Shown here: positions 46,175-56,283 of the stretch, piece after piece
How positions within the stretch are numbered: the stretch's first letter is position 1
Layout of the letters: each line of letters opens with the position of its first letter
Assembly (NCBI RefSeq): GCF_900090045.1
Contig: NC_041782.1
Coordinates: forward strand, 1,645,001 to 1,709,000
From: Plasmodium malariae
Taxonomy: Eukaryota; Apicomplexa; Aconoidasida; Haemosporida; Plasmodiidae
Length of the DNA: 64,000 nt
Direction of reading: 5' to 3'
Notes under the pieces: generated by a model
Told to the model about the DNA's origin: nothing
Seen by the model: the letters and a program-made list of their open reading frames with translations, nothing else
Database searches by the model: none
Program-made: the position numbers and the translations under genes

Positions 46175-46848
46175 GTATATATAGGTATATGTTTATATAT
46201 GTATGTATATGTATATATAGGTATATGTTTATATATGTATGTATATGTGTATATATTTTTGCCTCTGCGAGCGTGTAGCGACGTATATCCTTTGCCGTAT
46301 GCCGTCCTACCTGCGTAGAGCAAATTTGACAAAATATATTGTAGCATTGCTTGATAATAGGCTAAAATTGTTTGCTTAAAGAGTTGAACTTTTAAAAAAA
46401 AAAATTAAACTAAAAAAATTGGAAGTAAATAAATAAATATGAATATAAGAGATAAATGCAACAGTATGTGCATAAATAAATTTATATATTAAAAATAGTA
46501 CAGAATATATGAACAGGGAATAATATTTGCATTTTTTTTTTTTTTTTTGTAACCAAATTGGCCTCTACTAAATTTACACATGCATGAACAGTTCATAAAA
46601 AGAAAAAAAAAAAAAAAAGAAGTTAAATATAAATGCAGTAAAAATGAAAAGAAGGAAAAAATAAACGAAGCGAAATATAAAGGACAAAAATACAATCTCA
46701 TTGGCTTATGTATGTACATATATATATATATATATATATATGTGAATGCTCACATGTCCGCAGAGTGTGCATTTGGCATAACTTCCAACACTTAAAGGAG
46801 AGGAGCATAAGCGATCATATAACATGATCGTTCAACGCGCCGCTAAAA
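46017..46848. other. convergent spacer TTC12-like / RING E3
   Basis: Contains the TA/ATATAGGTA array, a poly-T run, a CATGAACAGTTCATAAAAAG palindrome-plus-A motif at 46583-46602 and another TA tract (46720-46741). I see no gene. Confidence 0.6.
46100..46253. repeat. TA tract followed by ATATAGGTATATGTTTATATATGT repeat
   Basis: About 64 bases of (TA)n, then TATATATG units and two long near-identical copies of a roughly 36-base unit, in the convergent spacer downstream of the TTC12-like gene. Confidence 0.9.
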
Positions 46849-49170
46849 CTAGGGAAAGTTTGGGAGGGCGCCCCTGCAGGTTGGGCACTCCAGCTTTACG
46901 TTCATCCATTGCTGCAGGCAGTTCTCGTGGAAAATATGGTAACAAGGGGTAACACAGTATTTGTTGTCCTTCAGTACAATATCGTACATACATATTACAC
47001 ATTCAGGTATACCTGCTTCAAAATTAGCATCGATTGTTTTATAATAATTATGTACATGTGGTAGTATATCAGTGTTTACAAAATAACGTGGACCATATTT
47101 CCTTTGGAGAAACATAAGAATTAATTGTGTAATCATTAAAATAATTAAAAGAATACTAAAAGTTGTATTGGATGTATCAATTACTTGTGCAAAAACATCT
47201 AACTGAAATATGTTATATGGGTATAAATAAATATATATAGGTAAAAATAAGCGGCATAAGGATAAGGAAAAAACAAATTTTAAATTAACAGAGTTTCTTT
47301 GTCCTTTCCATATATCTAGTAATATTTGTGGAAACCAACATAAATATAATACTAATAATACATATGGACAAAATGGAAAAACATAATAAAATAAAATGAT
47401 TACTAATAATATACTACCATAATAATATTTATATAATATACTTAATTTCCTTTGCATTTGTTCCCACCCATCATTAATGTCTTGTTGATGATTAGCTTTC
47501 CATATTATTAATATATAACGAACTTCCATCAATGTAAACAATAAAAATTTTAATAATACCATAATGATAAAATGAATTAGCAATAATTTTGATAACATCA
47601 CTTCATACAGTAGTAGTAACGACTCAAATATCTCGATGAAAGAATTTAAACATATAGATATTAACGATGTCTTTGCCATGTTTCTCATGTTTTCGTTATA
47701 TCCTATCTGGGACCAAAACAAACCTAACTCTATTAACGACTTTATATTAAACAGAATGGAAAAGTTAATTACCTTCGCGGAGGAGAACCTTTTGTCGATA
47801 TCTTCCCCTTCGAACGATATGAAGATGTTACAGTTGTTCGACAGAATATAACCATCGTAGTTTGCCTTCCGCTTCCCAGCGCTGTTAGAAGTGTCCTTCT
47901 CTTTTCCTTCTCCATCCGACCCATCTTCCGCACCAGGACTGCGCGTAGCAGTACCCTCCTTTATATTTGCCTCTCCCCCTGCATGTGCATCTCCTGTACG
48001 AACGGAGTCAAATCTATCATCTGTTGTGGTGCTCAAAGGAGGTACCTCCAGCGGTTCCTTCAACGGTATCTCCAACGACGCTCCCAGCGGTGCTCCCAAA
48101 ACAGGTTCATTATTCGTCTTGCTAACATTCGTTTCACCATTTTTATTTACATCTCCATGTATGTTCGTCCCTATAGGAGGGGGGGTTGCTGAGTAATCGC
48201 TCGCTTCCCTTTTAATAATGTTATCGTTATAATATTGTTCAATATGATTTAAATACTTTTCATATTGTTGATAATAGTCAGATGATATATATTCATTGTA
48301 ATATTCAGGTTCATTCATCAGATAATTCTTTAATGAATATAAGTATGATTCTTCTAATTCTCTTAAAGATGTTGATTCGTACATATTTACATTCTGATTA
48401 ATATTTATTGTATAATTACATAAACATTTCTCTTCTTTTGATTGGCAGAATGTCGATATGTTATATCCGGTTCCATTAAAAATAAAATTATTTTTTCTAT
48501 TTATGTTTATACCAGTTAAACCTAAAAATTCATATTTCTTTTTTTTTATTCCTTTCCGTTTTTCACTATTCTGATAGTCTTTTTTCTTATTACCTGTTAC
48601 TCCATATTTTAATTTATCCTCTTCATTATTACTACTAACTGAGTTGTACGGGTCAAAGTGAAAAAACACAAAAACCTTTGTTACATTATGTAGTGCAAGC
48701 TTTAGTGTTATCATCTTAGCTTCAAAATCACCCCCATCTGACAGAAAACTTTGCTTTTTTTTTTCATTATGCATTTCTTTATTTTCCAGATCGTTCCTAT
48801 CCCATTTTTCTGTTCCATACTTTTCACTCATATCACTAGATCTAATTTTGTAATGACCCTTGAAATTTAAACTTTGTATCAATACATTTTCATATACGTC
48901 ATTCATCATTTTGCTATCATTATAATTATTTAATATACTACTCTCTTCTCCATGTATGTTAGCATTACTACTATTATCATATTCGCTACTCTGTTGAACT
49001 GCATTATCTGCTGTCATGATCATTATAAAAAACAAAGAAATAAAAAAAAGAAATAAACATAAAATATTACACGATTCCCCTTCATTGTTTGTTTCGTTGT
49101 TATATAAAAATATACCATTTCGTTCTTCCCCTTCATCTGGTGGCCCTCTCTGCTCCGAGTTGCTGTTCAT
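46849..49170 (-). CDS. multi-pass membrane RING-H2 E3 ubiquitin ligase, TUL1/DSC1-type
   Basis: A single-exon frame of 773 residues. There is an N-terminal hydrophobic segment (LCLFLFFISLFFIMIM, about 37-52) and a long lumenal-type hydrophilic region with Asn/Lys and a Pro/Glu/Gly-rich stretch (about 335-430). A block of about six or seven membrane spans follows (about 470-690). The C-terminus is a RING: CVICMYD, TPCYHIFHENCLQQWMNVKL, ECPTCRGALP, giving the C-x2-C..C-x-H-x2-H-x2-C..C-x2-C spacing. The linker just before the RING (RYFVNTDILPHVHNYYK) and the WMNVKLECPTCRGALP end match the yeast Tul1 / plant FLYING SAUCER family. That family acts in Golgi/endosomal membrane-protein quality control. 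Location here is inferred from the family. The 5' flank is a 15-bp repeat. Confidence 0.85.
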   Translation of the reverse strand: MNSNSEQRGPPDEGEERNGIFLYNNETNNEGESCNILCLFLFFISLFFIMIMTADNAVQQSSEYDNSSNANIHGEESSILNNYNDSKMMNDVYENVLIQSLNFKGHYKIRSSDMSEKYGTEKWDRNDLENKEMHNEKKKQSFLSDGGDFEAKMITLKLALHNVTKVFVFFHFDPYNSVSSNNEEDKLKYGVTGNKKKDYQNSEKRKGIKKKKYEFLGLTGININRKNNFIFNGTGYNISTFCQSKEEKCLCNYTININQNVNMYESTSLRELEESYLYSLKNYLMNEPEYYNEYISSDYYQQYEKYLNHIEQYYNDNIIKREASDYSATPPPIGTNIHGDVNKNGETNVSKTNNEPVLGAPLGASLEIPLKEPLEVPPLSTTTDDRFDSVRTGDAHAGGEANIKEGTATRSPGAEDGSDGEGKEKDTSNSAGKRKANYDGYILSNNCNIFISFEGEDIDKRFSSAKVINFSILFNIKSLIELGLFWSQIGYNENMRNMAKTSLISICLNSFIEIFESLLLLYEVMLSKLLLIHFIIMVLLKFLLFTLMEVRYILIIWKANHQQDINDGWEQMQRKLSILYKYYYGSILLVIILFYYVFPFCPYVLLVLYLCWFPQILLDIWKGQRNSVNLKFVFSLSLCRLFLPIYIYLYPYNIFQLDVFAQVIDTSNTTFSILLIILMITQLILMFLQRKYGPRYFVNTDILPHVHNYYKTIDANFEAGIPECVICMYDIVLKDNKYCVTPCYHIFHENCLQQWMNVKLECPTCRGALPNFP

Positions 49171-49237
49171 AATTTTGGAAGCGCTGATAGGGCGCGTTCA
49201 TGCGTGCACATTTATGCCTAAACTCGCGTATAAGCAT

Positions 49238-49392
49238 GTACATACATGCAAACAAATGCAAACGAATACAGACGAGTACAGACTAGTACAAACAAATGCA
49301 AACGAATACAGACGAGTACAAACAAATGCAAATGAATACAGACGAACACAAACAAATGCAAACGAATACAAACGAATACAAACGAATACAAA
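49238..49392. repeat. AAACGAATACAGACGAGTAC repeat, 5' of the E3 gene
   Basis: About ten 15-base units built from ACAAACAAATGCAAACGA and ATACAGACGAGT variants, starting about 70 bp upstream of the E3 start codon. Confidence 0.9.
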
Positions 49393-49877
49393 CACCCACG
49401 TACGGGTTTATATTTCCATCGACGTGTTATTCCTCTTACTGCTTACCGAGGCTGCTCCCCCTGTTTTAATATAACTTCTAGTATTTGTGTTCATACGTAT
49501 GCACTTAGGCATTGTACTACATACATACATATGTACAAGTACATGCATACATAAACACAAATACATATACGAATAAATACATTTATTTTTATCTTACCCT
49601 GTATTTCTACACTATTTCTACGCTCTTTTTACATTTTGCTGCTCTTCTTTGGGCTAATTTTCTGAGTAGCTTGCATTTTTTGCGTATTTCCTCTTTTTTT
49701 ACTAACGCGTACATGCATATAAATATAAATATAAATATATATTTGTATATATACAAAGCTCATATTTACGTATACATTTAAGCATATATTTGTGTTTATG
49801 TGCTTTACCCTTTTTTTATTTTTTTTTAACGATCCTTATTATACATATGCGTAAGCGCAATTTTTTTTTTTTTTTTA

Positions 49878-49982
49878 AATTAATGTTTGGCCTTTTAAAT
49901 GTTTGGCCTTTTAAATGTTTGGCCTTTTAAATGTTTGGCCTTTTAAATGTTTGGCCTTTTAAATGTTTGGCCTTTTAAATGT
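49878..49982. repeat. 16-bp ATGTTTGGCCTTTTAA repeat
   Basis: Six nearly perfect copies followed by degenerate ATGTATGAATTTTTAA copies to about 50040. The unit includes the palindrome GGCC. Confidence 0.93.
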
Positions 49983-50339
49983 ATGAATTTTTAAATTTAT
50001 GAATTTTTAAATGTATGGCTTTTTAATAGTATGACATCTTAAATGTATTACTTTTTTTTTTTTTTTTTGTTTTTGTTTAAATATATGGCTTCTCTTTTTT
50101 TATTATTCATTCGTTTATCGTTTATTTATTGTTCATCTAATTGTTTTTCTCTTTTTAATATTTCGAATATGCGTAATATATGCACGAACGAGCTTCCATG
50201 AATGGTACCTCCCCCCCTCATTTCGTTTCTTCCGACTGTTTTGCTTTAAAATTATCTTTTTTTCGGAGTTCCTTTGATATGATCCTTTTGCATGTGTGCA
50301 TATGTAGTTGTATTTAAATATGCTTCCTACTGTTATCGT

Positions 50340-50780
50340 TGCAGCGGTTACTACCGCAAACTAAGTCGATACAAACACGCCCGTATAAAGATAGAGCCCC
50401 CGCCCCTTTAAGGGGAATATGAAAAGGTAGGTGAAGGTGAGCGATGCTTCGAGCCTTGTCAGTATTTGTTACATACGACTATGTTAAATAAATAAGCATA
50501 AAATGCGCAATTGTATTTTTGTAGTATATATGGGTTGTAGATGGATAGAATATGTAGTGAACACTTGATGGACCACGGTTAAGTGCTTTGTACTTTTAAG
50601 AATGGAAGTACGAGGACAAGGCACAAGCGTTAAGTGGCTCCTTACATAGATCTAATGTTGAGTGATAGGAAAATGCTGCTCGAAAAATCGGTTAAGCGGA
50701 TTGGCAAATAGGCTGTGGAATGAGTGTTTTCCCAAGCATAAATTAAGACTATCTTTTAAAAGTAGAAGGGAATAAGTGGA
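50340..50780 (+). ncRNA. candidate structured non-coding RNA, strand tentative
   Basis: About 440 bases with clearly higher G+C than the surroundings and no open frame above about 60 codons on either strand. Self-complementary elements include CCCCTTTAAGGGG (about 50403-50415) and a long hairpin. In the hairpin GTGCTTTG (50583-50590) pairs with CAAGGCAC (50617-50624), and inside it TACTT (50591-50595) pairs with AAGTA (50606-50610), leaving a one-sided CGAGGA bulge. AATC..GATT pairs near 50687-50702. GCTTCGAGCC near 50446 is a partial Pol III B-box-like sequence, and TCTTTT near 50751 could end a Pol III transcript. These features suit an RNA such as SRP RNA, RNase P/MRP RNA or a lineage-specific RNA. 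I could not match a known signature, so no identity is assigned. Confidence 0.45.
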
Positions 50781-51372
50781 AAAAAAAAAAAAAAAACATG
50801 TTTAACGGGGGAATAAATTATATACCTATATAGCCTCTTAATAAGGTGTGCGGAGATACGTGCTTATGCATACGTATACATTTTGTTCTCCTACCCCCCA
50901 CTCCCCCTGTATAACATGAATCTACGTCAATATATACTTATTTTATTATTTAATTCCTTCTACCTAGCTTAACTGAACATGGTACAAATGTGGAAATTAC
51001 CTACTCAGCTGCCTTCGTGGGGCTAACTCATTTTTAAGAAAAATTTATTTTATTTTATATTATGTGCAAAAGTACTATTCACACAAGATAGAATGGTAAA
51101 TTTTTTTTTTAAGATCAAAAGTTATCATATTTATTACACGTATTTAATATAAAATTGCACCTCTATATATCTGTTTATGCACTTAAGGAGGGGATAAACT
51201 AATGACAAGTTTTCACGTTTTCCATTTTCTACATACAAACAAACGTCGGTGTTGTAAATGATTATAAAATTTTTAAAAAAAGGAGATATGCATGAACAGT
51301 TAAGAAAAAAAAAAGAAAAAAAAAAAGAAAAAAAAAAAGAAAAAACGAAACGTAAGGATCACAGTGTAAAGA

Positions 51373-51468
51373 CTACCACCACGACTACCACTACTACTAC
51401 TACTACTACTACTGCCACTGCCACTACTATTGTCACCACTACTACTACAACAATTGCTACAACCTCCT
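51373..51468. repeat. ACT/ACC trinucleotide repeat overlapping gene 3' end
   Basis: ACC/ACT/ACA triplets next to the stop codon of the MBF1-like gene (51457-51459). The last few triplets overlap it. Confidence 0.85.
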
Positions 51469-52009
51469 GAGGAGAGTTTTCTGTTTTTCTCTTCTCAAAG
51501 GTACCCCAAGAACTTTCTCCAATTTCTTTAGTTCTCTTTCCGACGGAATGATCTTTCCCCGCTCAACAGCATATATATATGCACCTACGACAAAAAGGGG
51601 AAAAAATGCATAAATGGGGAAGCGGTGTATCAGTGTAGTGGTAAAGCGATGATTAGATACAGTAAGGTACACTAACACAATAGCTCATCTGATACGTATT
51701 AGAGCAAAATTAACAAATTGGGTAAACATAAAAGAAGGGTAAAAAACCCTCTCCTGTATCACCTTCATTCTGGGTAGTTTTTGAAATCTGTTGATTGTAG
51801 TTCTGTGCTGATTTGGGCTGTCCATTCAAATAAAAATCGCTCCCCCAGAAATTCCTTCGTAAACATTTACTCAGTGTTGCCGCCCTTAGGGACCGTGATA
51901 CTCTATACAGTAAAGGACAACAGAAAATGAAAGAAAAACGAACAAAAATTGAATAAAAATTGTATGTGAAAATTAATGTAAAAAAATCTCATTCTTCCGC
52001 TAACCATTT

Positions 52010-52044
<35 letters not shown>

Positions 52045-52935
52045 ATATAACTCTGATGGTTTCGTAAAAACTGTTCATATATGCATACAAAAATATATGT
52101 ATGCAAGTGAGTTCCACTCGTGGGTTCCCTTAGATTGTCTACCTGGCAAACTCTATAAATTTCCCTATATGTTGAAAGCATGAAAACTTAACTCCTTTGT
52201 TTAGCCTTACTTGTGACCTACTACCAATTCGTAAGTGACAATGCCCCCACCAAAGTCGTGTACTACGATTATAGAAGGATTTCCCTTAAGAGGAAAAAGA
52301 AAAAAATCAATTACAAAAAAAAAAAAAAAAAAAAAAGACTAGAAGAAACGTTTTATTTTTACGTCAACTTTTACTCTTACTTTTACTTTTACTCTTTTAA
52401 TTTTAATTTTAATTTTAATTTTACATTTACTTTTACTTTTACTTTTACTCTTATATTTAATTTTAATTTTACTTCATTTAATTTAATTTTATTTTTTACT
52501 TTTTATTTTCTTTTTGCCATTAACCAATTCGTGGTATTTGAATTTCACCTTCCTCAGTTGTTTCGTTTTTAACTTACCCATTGTTAAGAAGTCGGAAGGG
52601 AGGAAGTACGCCGAAGAACAAATTGGAAAGGATTCTAATGGATGGAATAAAGTATAATGGATTGTAAAGAATGGAATAAATTGAGAAAAAATTGGACGTA
52701 TGTGTACCGATGCTCCTATGCACAAATAAAATGTAACTGGCCAATAGAGGAAAAATGAAATATAAAGCAAAGAACAGGTAACCAAAAAAGGTAACCAAAA
52801 AAGGTACACAAAAAAGAAGCACAGGAAGCAAAGGAAGGCAAAGCAAACAGAAACGAACGCAGAATTGAAGCGAACACATTTATTAACGCATTTCAGGGGG
52901 CTGTATCATACAACGCGCTTAAGTTGGGCTTTCAT
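51457..52935 (-). CDS. small MBF1-like helix-turn-helix protein, putative
   Basis: Four exons fit in phase: 52935-52912, 52284-52211, 51902-51763 and 51584-51457, giving about 121 residues. The C-terminus reads AYIYAVERGKIIPSERELKK then LEKVLGVPLRREK. It aligns without gaps to the second half of the Cro/C1-type HTH of multiprotein bridging factor 1 (YESGxAIPNxxxLxKxExxxGxxLR). The preceding NYNQQISKTTQNEG takes the place of the first HTH helices (TQKDLAxKIN). MBF1 bridges transcription activators to TBP. The N-terminal part (IIVVHDFGGGIVTYELVVGH) is not recognised. Exons 2-4 have good splice sites (AG|GGAAAT, CACAA|GTAAGG, CTGTATAG). Exon 1 (MKAQLKRV with donor GTATGA) is the weakest. The protein lacks the basic MBF1 N-terminal domain, so it may be a divergent stand-alone HTH protein. 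Confidence 0.55.
52374..52465. repeat. 6-bp TTTTAC/TTTTAA repeat in intron 1
   Basis: Tandem ACTTTT, AATTTT and ATTTTA units inside the first intron of the MBF1-like gene, next to a poly-A run at 52314-52336. Confidence 0.85.
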
Positions 52936-53037
52936 AAAAGCGATAAACCCTGTAACAGAAAAATTAAAGAGAGGGGAATAACGCACACATATTCATAAGT
53001 AAACATTAAATGAGAAAAGAGTTTGTAAATCATTAGT

Positions 53038-53075
<38 letters not shown>

Positions 53076-53400
53076 AAGCGTTGCATTTTTATCATTTTAT
53101 TTTTTTCTTTTCTTTTTTTTCTATCTTTTTTATTTTGAATTATGTAAGTCCAAATTTTATGACTCCCCGTTCATGCTTTTTTATTTTTCCATACGGCATT
53201 TGCTTCATGCATGTAAATCATCAGCACGTATTCGAAAATAAAAGAGTACATAACATGCCCATGTTATTACACGCGTGTAGTAACGTATATAATAACATAC
53301 GTAATATAGCAGATAAGAACATATGCACGCCGACCAACACAGCATTCCCCAATGCCGAGATATTCCTCCCCAACCTCCTTTCCTTATGTAAGTCGGAACA

Positions 53401-55563
53401 ATGTTGAAACATATTTATTTAAGAATAATGAATGCACAGAAATCGTTGAAGAAGAAAAACATAAGTAGGCATCCTAATAACTACCACTATATAGATAACA
53501 ATAATATGACGAAGGAAAAATGGATCCAATTAAAAAATTATTACTCACCCCATGAGAGTAACAGAACTACTGCATTGGATAGAAACGGGACAATTGACAA
53601 AGTAAGTACCTGTGTTGTTGATAGATGCATATGTGAAAAGGACCAAGCAGAAGACTGTATGAGGAAAGTAAATATTCATATGCGTAAATGTGAACAGTAT
53701 ATAGAGGGGGGAAACATAAAAGAAACAACGTTATTGTTAAGACAAGTAAACGGGAGGAATGGTTTGATCAAGGATAGAAGTTCCTGTATGAAGGGGAATA
53801 GAGATGGAGGTGAATTGAGGGACGAATATCATGTTAAAGATAAACATGAACATGAACGTAACAGAGCATATCATCCCAATAATGGCCCTTTGCCGCTACA
53901 GCTCGGAGGGGAAAAGAATACTCACCATAATAACCTTTTTTTAGATAAATTTGGTATTAGCAGTAAAAGGGGTAAAAACGAATTGAAGTGTGAATTGAAG
54001 AACGAGTTGAACGACAATTTAATGCTCGTTTTAAACTATTCGAGTCTGCAAGTTCTGCGGAGCTTGAATATGCGGTATGCTTACGTAAACAACAAAGAGT
54101 ATTTTATGTCCCTCTCATTGATATGCAACCAGCTAGCTGTGAACAAATTTAACGATAAAGAGTTTTGGCTCATTCTGAGTAATAAATTAACCAAGGTGTT
54201 AAAAATAAAAAATATAAATAAAATTTTCTGCATAAGGTGGCTATCCCTCATTTTAAATTCTTTTGCTAGAGTACATATCCTTAATAAAGACTTTATGAAA
54301 GAGGCTTCAGCTGTAATCATGCAGTGTAGATCGAAGGATGAAATGCACAGTTTTGATATATCCCAAATAGTAAATTCCTTTTCCAAGTTAAACTATATTG
54401 ACTACAATTTATTTGAATTTCTTGAAAAATTTATATATGATAAAATAGACGAGTTGAGCTATCAGTCTATTAGTAATATATGTAATGCTTATTGTAAATT
54501 AGGAAAGAATAATGAAATATTATTTTCCCATTTAAGTAAAAGGGTTCAGACGAATTTAGACAAATTTAATGAACAAGAGCTAGCGAATATTCTGAATTCT
54601 TATTCTAAATTGAATGAAAAGTATGTTAATCTATTCAACAAATCGTTACAACATGTACTAGACAGGTTTTATAAATTCAAACCGGTCGAAATAGTTATGA
54701 TAACTAATGCATATTCTAAGTGTAATATATATTGTAAATCCTTTTTTTCCTCTCTATATTGTTATATTAAAAATTACTCAGCTCTTTTTCAACCAGGTGA
54801 ACTAGCCATAATAGCCAACTCTTATGCAACGTTCAATATGAGGGAAGTGCACACATTTGAATTTATTAAAAAGAGAATAATAAATAAAGAATATTTGTTG
54901 GAAGACCGAAATGTAGCTATGCTTTTACATGCATATGGGAAATTGTTAATTCGAGATGAAGATTTCATATTAAATTTATTAAAAAAAAAAAAAGATGTTA
55001 TTAAGTCACTAGATAGCAGAAATTTAACTCTCTTTTATGTTTCACTTGTAAAGTTAAATATACATATTCCTCCTGATATATATAAAAGTTTTAAAATTAT
55101 GATTTCGAAAAATTTATACTCCTTTACTGATTTGGCATTAGTATCCATATGCTATGCATCCATGTTTTATATGTATTTTGACATGAAACTCATAAGCTCC
55201 ATACTTTTATTACTAAATAAAAGACAAGCTAGTAGTAGATCTTTTGCTCACCAAATACATGTATCACTATTTGTTCTACACACACTATACGATTTTTGCA
55301 AATTTTCATTCAAATTTATTGAATGTTTATACCACCTTTTAATTAGAGCTTATCATTATGTCACTCAACCCAATTATTATGACATTAACAAGTCAGGTAT
55401 TCAGAAAAGAATTTACCCATTCATTCCAAAAAAATTTATCAATGTCCACACAGAAGTGCCAGTGGGTCCCTTCGTTGTCGATTTTCTGCTGCTACGTAGG
55501 ATCGATACGCAGCAGTCTGTCCGCCAGTTGAGTGAAACTGGGAAGGCGAAGGTGACACCTTAG
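53401..55563 (+). CDS. heptatricopeptide-repeat (HPR/OPR-like) protein, putative mitochondrial RNA-binding
   Basis: 720 residues, single exon as seen. The middle and C-terminal parts are built of about ten 37-residue helical repeats with a recurring (I/L)ANxxNxYxKL core. Examples are QIVNSFSKLNYID, SISNICNAYCKLGKNNE, ELANILNSYSKLNEKY, VMITNAYSKCNIY, LAIIANSYATFNMRE and VAMLLHAYGKLLIRD. This is the heptatricopeptide pattern of apicomplexan HPR/RAP proteins, which bind organellar (mostly mitochondrial) RNA, including fragmented rRNA. The end (VHTEVPVGPFVVDFLLLRR) resembles the first strand of a RAP domain, but the protein stops there, so RAP would be truncated. The first 200 residues are hydrophilic and unconserved. 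An upstream frame at 53081-53404 ends in a GTAAGT donor at 53390 and may hold a 5' exon with targeting signal. Confidence 0.75.
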   Translation: MLKHIYLRIMNAQKSLKKKNISRHPNNYHYIDNNNMTKEKWIQLKNYYSPHESNRTTALDRNGTIDKVSTCVVDRCICEKDQAEDCMRKVNIHMRKCEQYIEGGNIKETTLLLRQVNGRNGLIKDRSSCMKGNRDGGELRDEYHVKDKHEHERNRAYHPNNGPLPLQLGGEKNTHHNNLFLDKFGISSKRGKNELKCELKNELNDNLMLVLNYSSLQVLRSLNMRYAYVNNKEYFMSLSLICNQLAVNKFNDKEFWLILSNKLTKVLKIKNINKIFCIRWLSLILNSFARVHILNKDFMKEASAVIMQCRSKDEMHSFDISQIVNSFSKLNYIDYNLFEFLEKFIYDKIDELSYQSISNICNAYCKLGKNNEILFSHLSKRVQTNLDKFNEQELANILNSYSKLNEKYVNLFNKSLQHVLDRFYKFKPVEIVMITNAYSKCNIYCKSFFSSLYCYIKNYSALFQPGELAIIANSYATFNMREVHTFEFIKKRIINKEYLLEDRNVAMLLHAYGKLLIRDEDFILNLLKKKKDVIKSLDSRNLTLFYVSLVKLNIHIPPDIYKSFKIMISKNLYSFTDLALVSICYASMFYMYFDMKLISSILLLLNKRQASSRSFAHQIHVSLFVLHTLYDFCKFSFKFIECLYHLLIRAYHYVTQPNYYDINKSGIQKRIYPFIPKKFINVHTEVPVGPFVVDFLLLRRIDTQQSVRQLSETGKAKVTP

Positions 55564-56283
55564 CTGTGACGTGGTTACTACTACTGTTAATTGTGGGGTT
55601 GCCCATGCGCATTTTATGGTATTTTTTTTATTGCATTTTTGGAGGTGCCTATGCGCTCTCTTTTTCTTTTCTTTTTTTTTTTTTTTTTTTTTTAGTATTC
55701 CCTCACCTCATTTGTTGAAGCTATCCTCATTTGTGTGTTTATCTTTTTATTTATTTATTTTTTTTTTTTTTTATTTTTTTATTTTATTTTATTTTTTTTT
55801 TTTTTTTTTTTTCAACCTTTCGTTTCGCTTTAAAACGCGCTGCTAGACCCATCGCGAACACCCCTATCTCCCAACGCAAAAATAAAGGAGTAGATGCGTG
55901 CATGGATACCTGCGTAATATGCAGGTGTATGTATATACGTAATAAATTCATGTATGTGTACACGTGCATGTAGCATAGTTTCCTCCGTGATAATGACAGT
56001 TTTTGTTAAAGCATTCAACAACAGTTAAATGGGGCGTCAGGCCATTCGTAATTCCGTGGAAAACATTAAAAAAATAAAATAAAATAAAATAAAAAAATTA
56101 AACAAAACAAAACAGAAGTAAAACATGATAAAATAGAAGCTGAAATGAAGCTAAAATGGGGAAAAAATGGGGAAAAAATGGGGCAAAAATGGGGCAAAAA
56201 TGAAGCAGAATGTGCGTGCACGAAATGAACAAACTGAAGGAATGCAGCAAACCCGTGAACGCATTCACTCGAAAACACCTGCA
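55564..56283. other. convergent spacer HPR gene / d-like gene
   Basis: T-rich runs (55674-55694, 55758-55811), then AAAATAAAATA and GGGGAAAAAAT short repeats (56068-56200). No gene seen. Confidence 0.65.

Larger units (their letters stand above)
49171..51456. other. intergenic region E3 ligase to MBF1-like gene
   Basis: Contains the 15-bp array, a 16-bp array (49878-49982), TATTTATTG-type sequence, the probable structured RNA at about 50.34-50.78 kb, an A/G-rich run (51302-51345) and an ACT/ACC trinucleotide array (51373-51468). No convincing coding exon other than the neighbours. Confidence 0.6.

Noticed and set aside
52140..52195. Minus-strand start exon MLSTYREIYRVCQ (LYR-like) for the small HTH gene
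   Set aside because: Its donor is in phase 0 and cannot join the 51902 exon in frame. The 52284-52211 exon joins in phase with better splice sites.
52213..52572. + strand frame starting TYYQFVSDNAPTKVV
   Set aside because: It is antisense to a well-spliced minus exon and soon degenerates into Lys runs and Phe/Asn hexamer repeats.
53221..53412. Minus-strand 63-residue frame rich in Leu/Met/Cys
   Set aside because: It overlaps the probable 5' region of the HPR gene on the other strand, lacks splice partners and has no recognisable motif.
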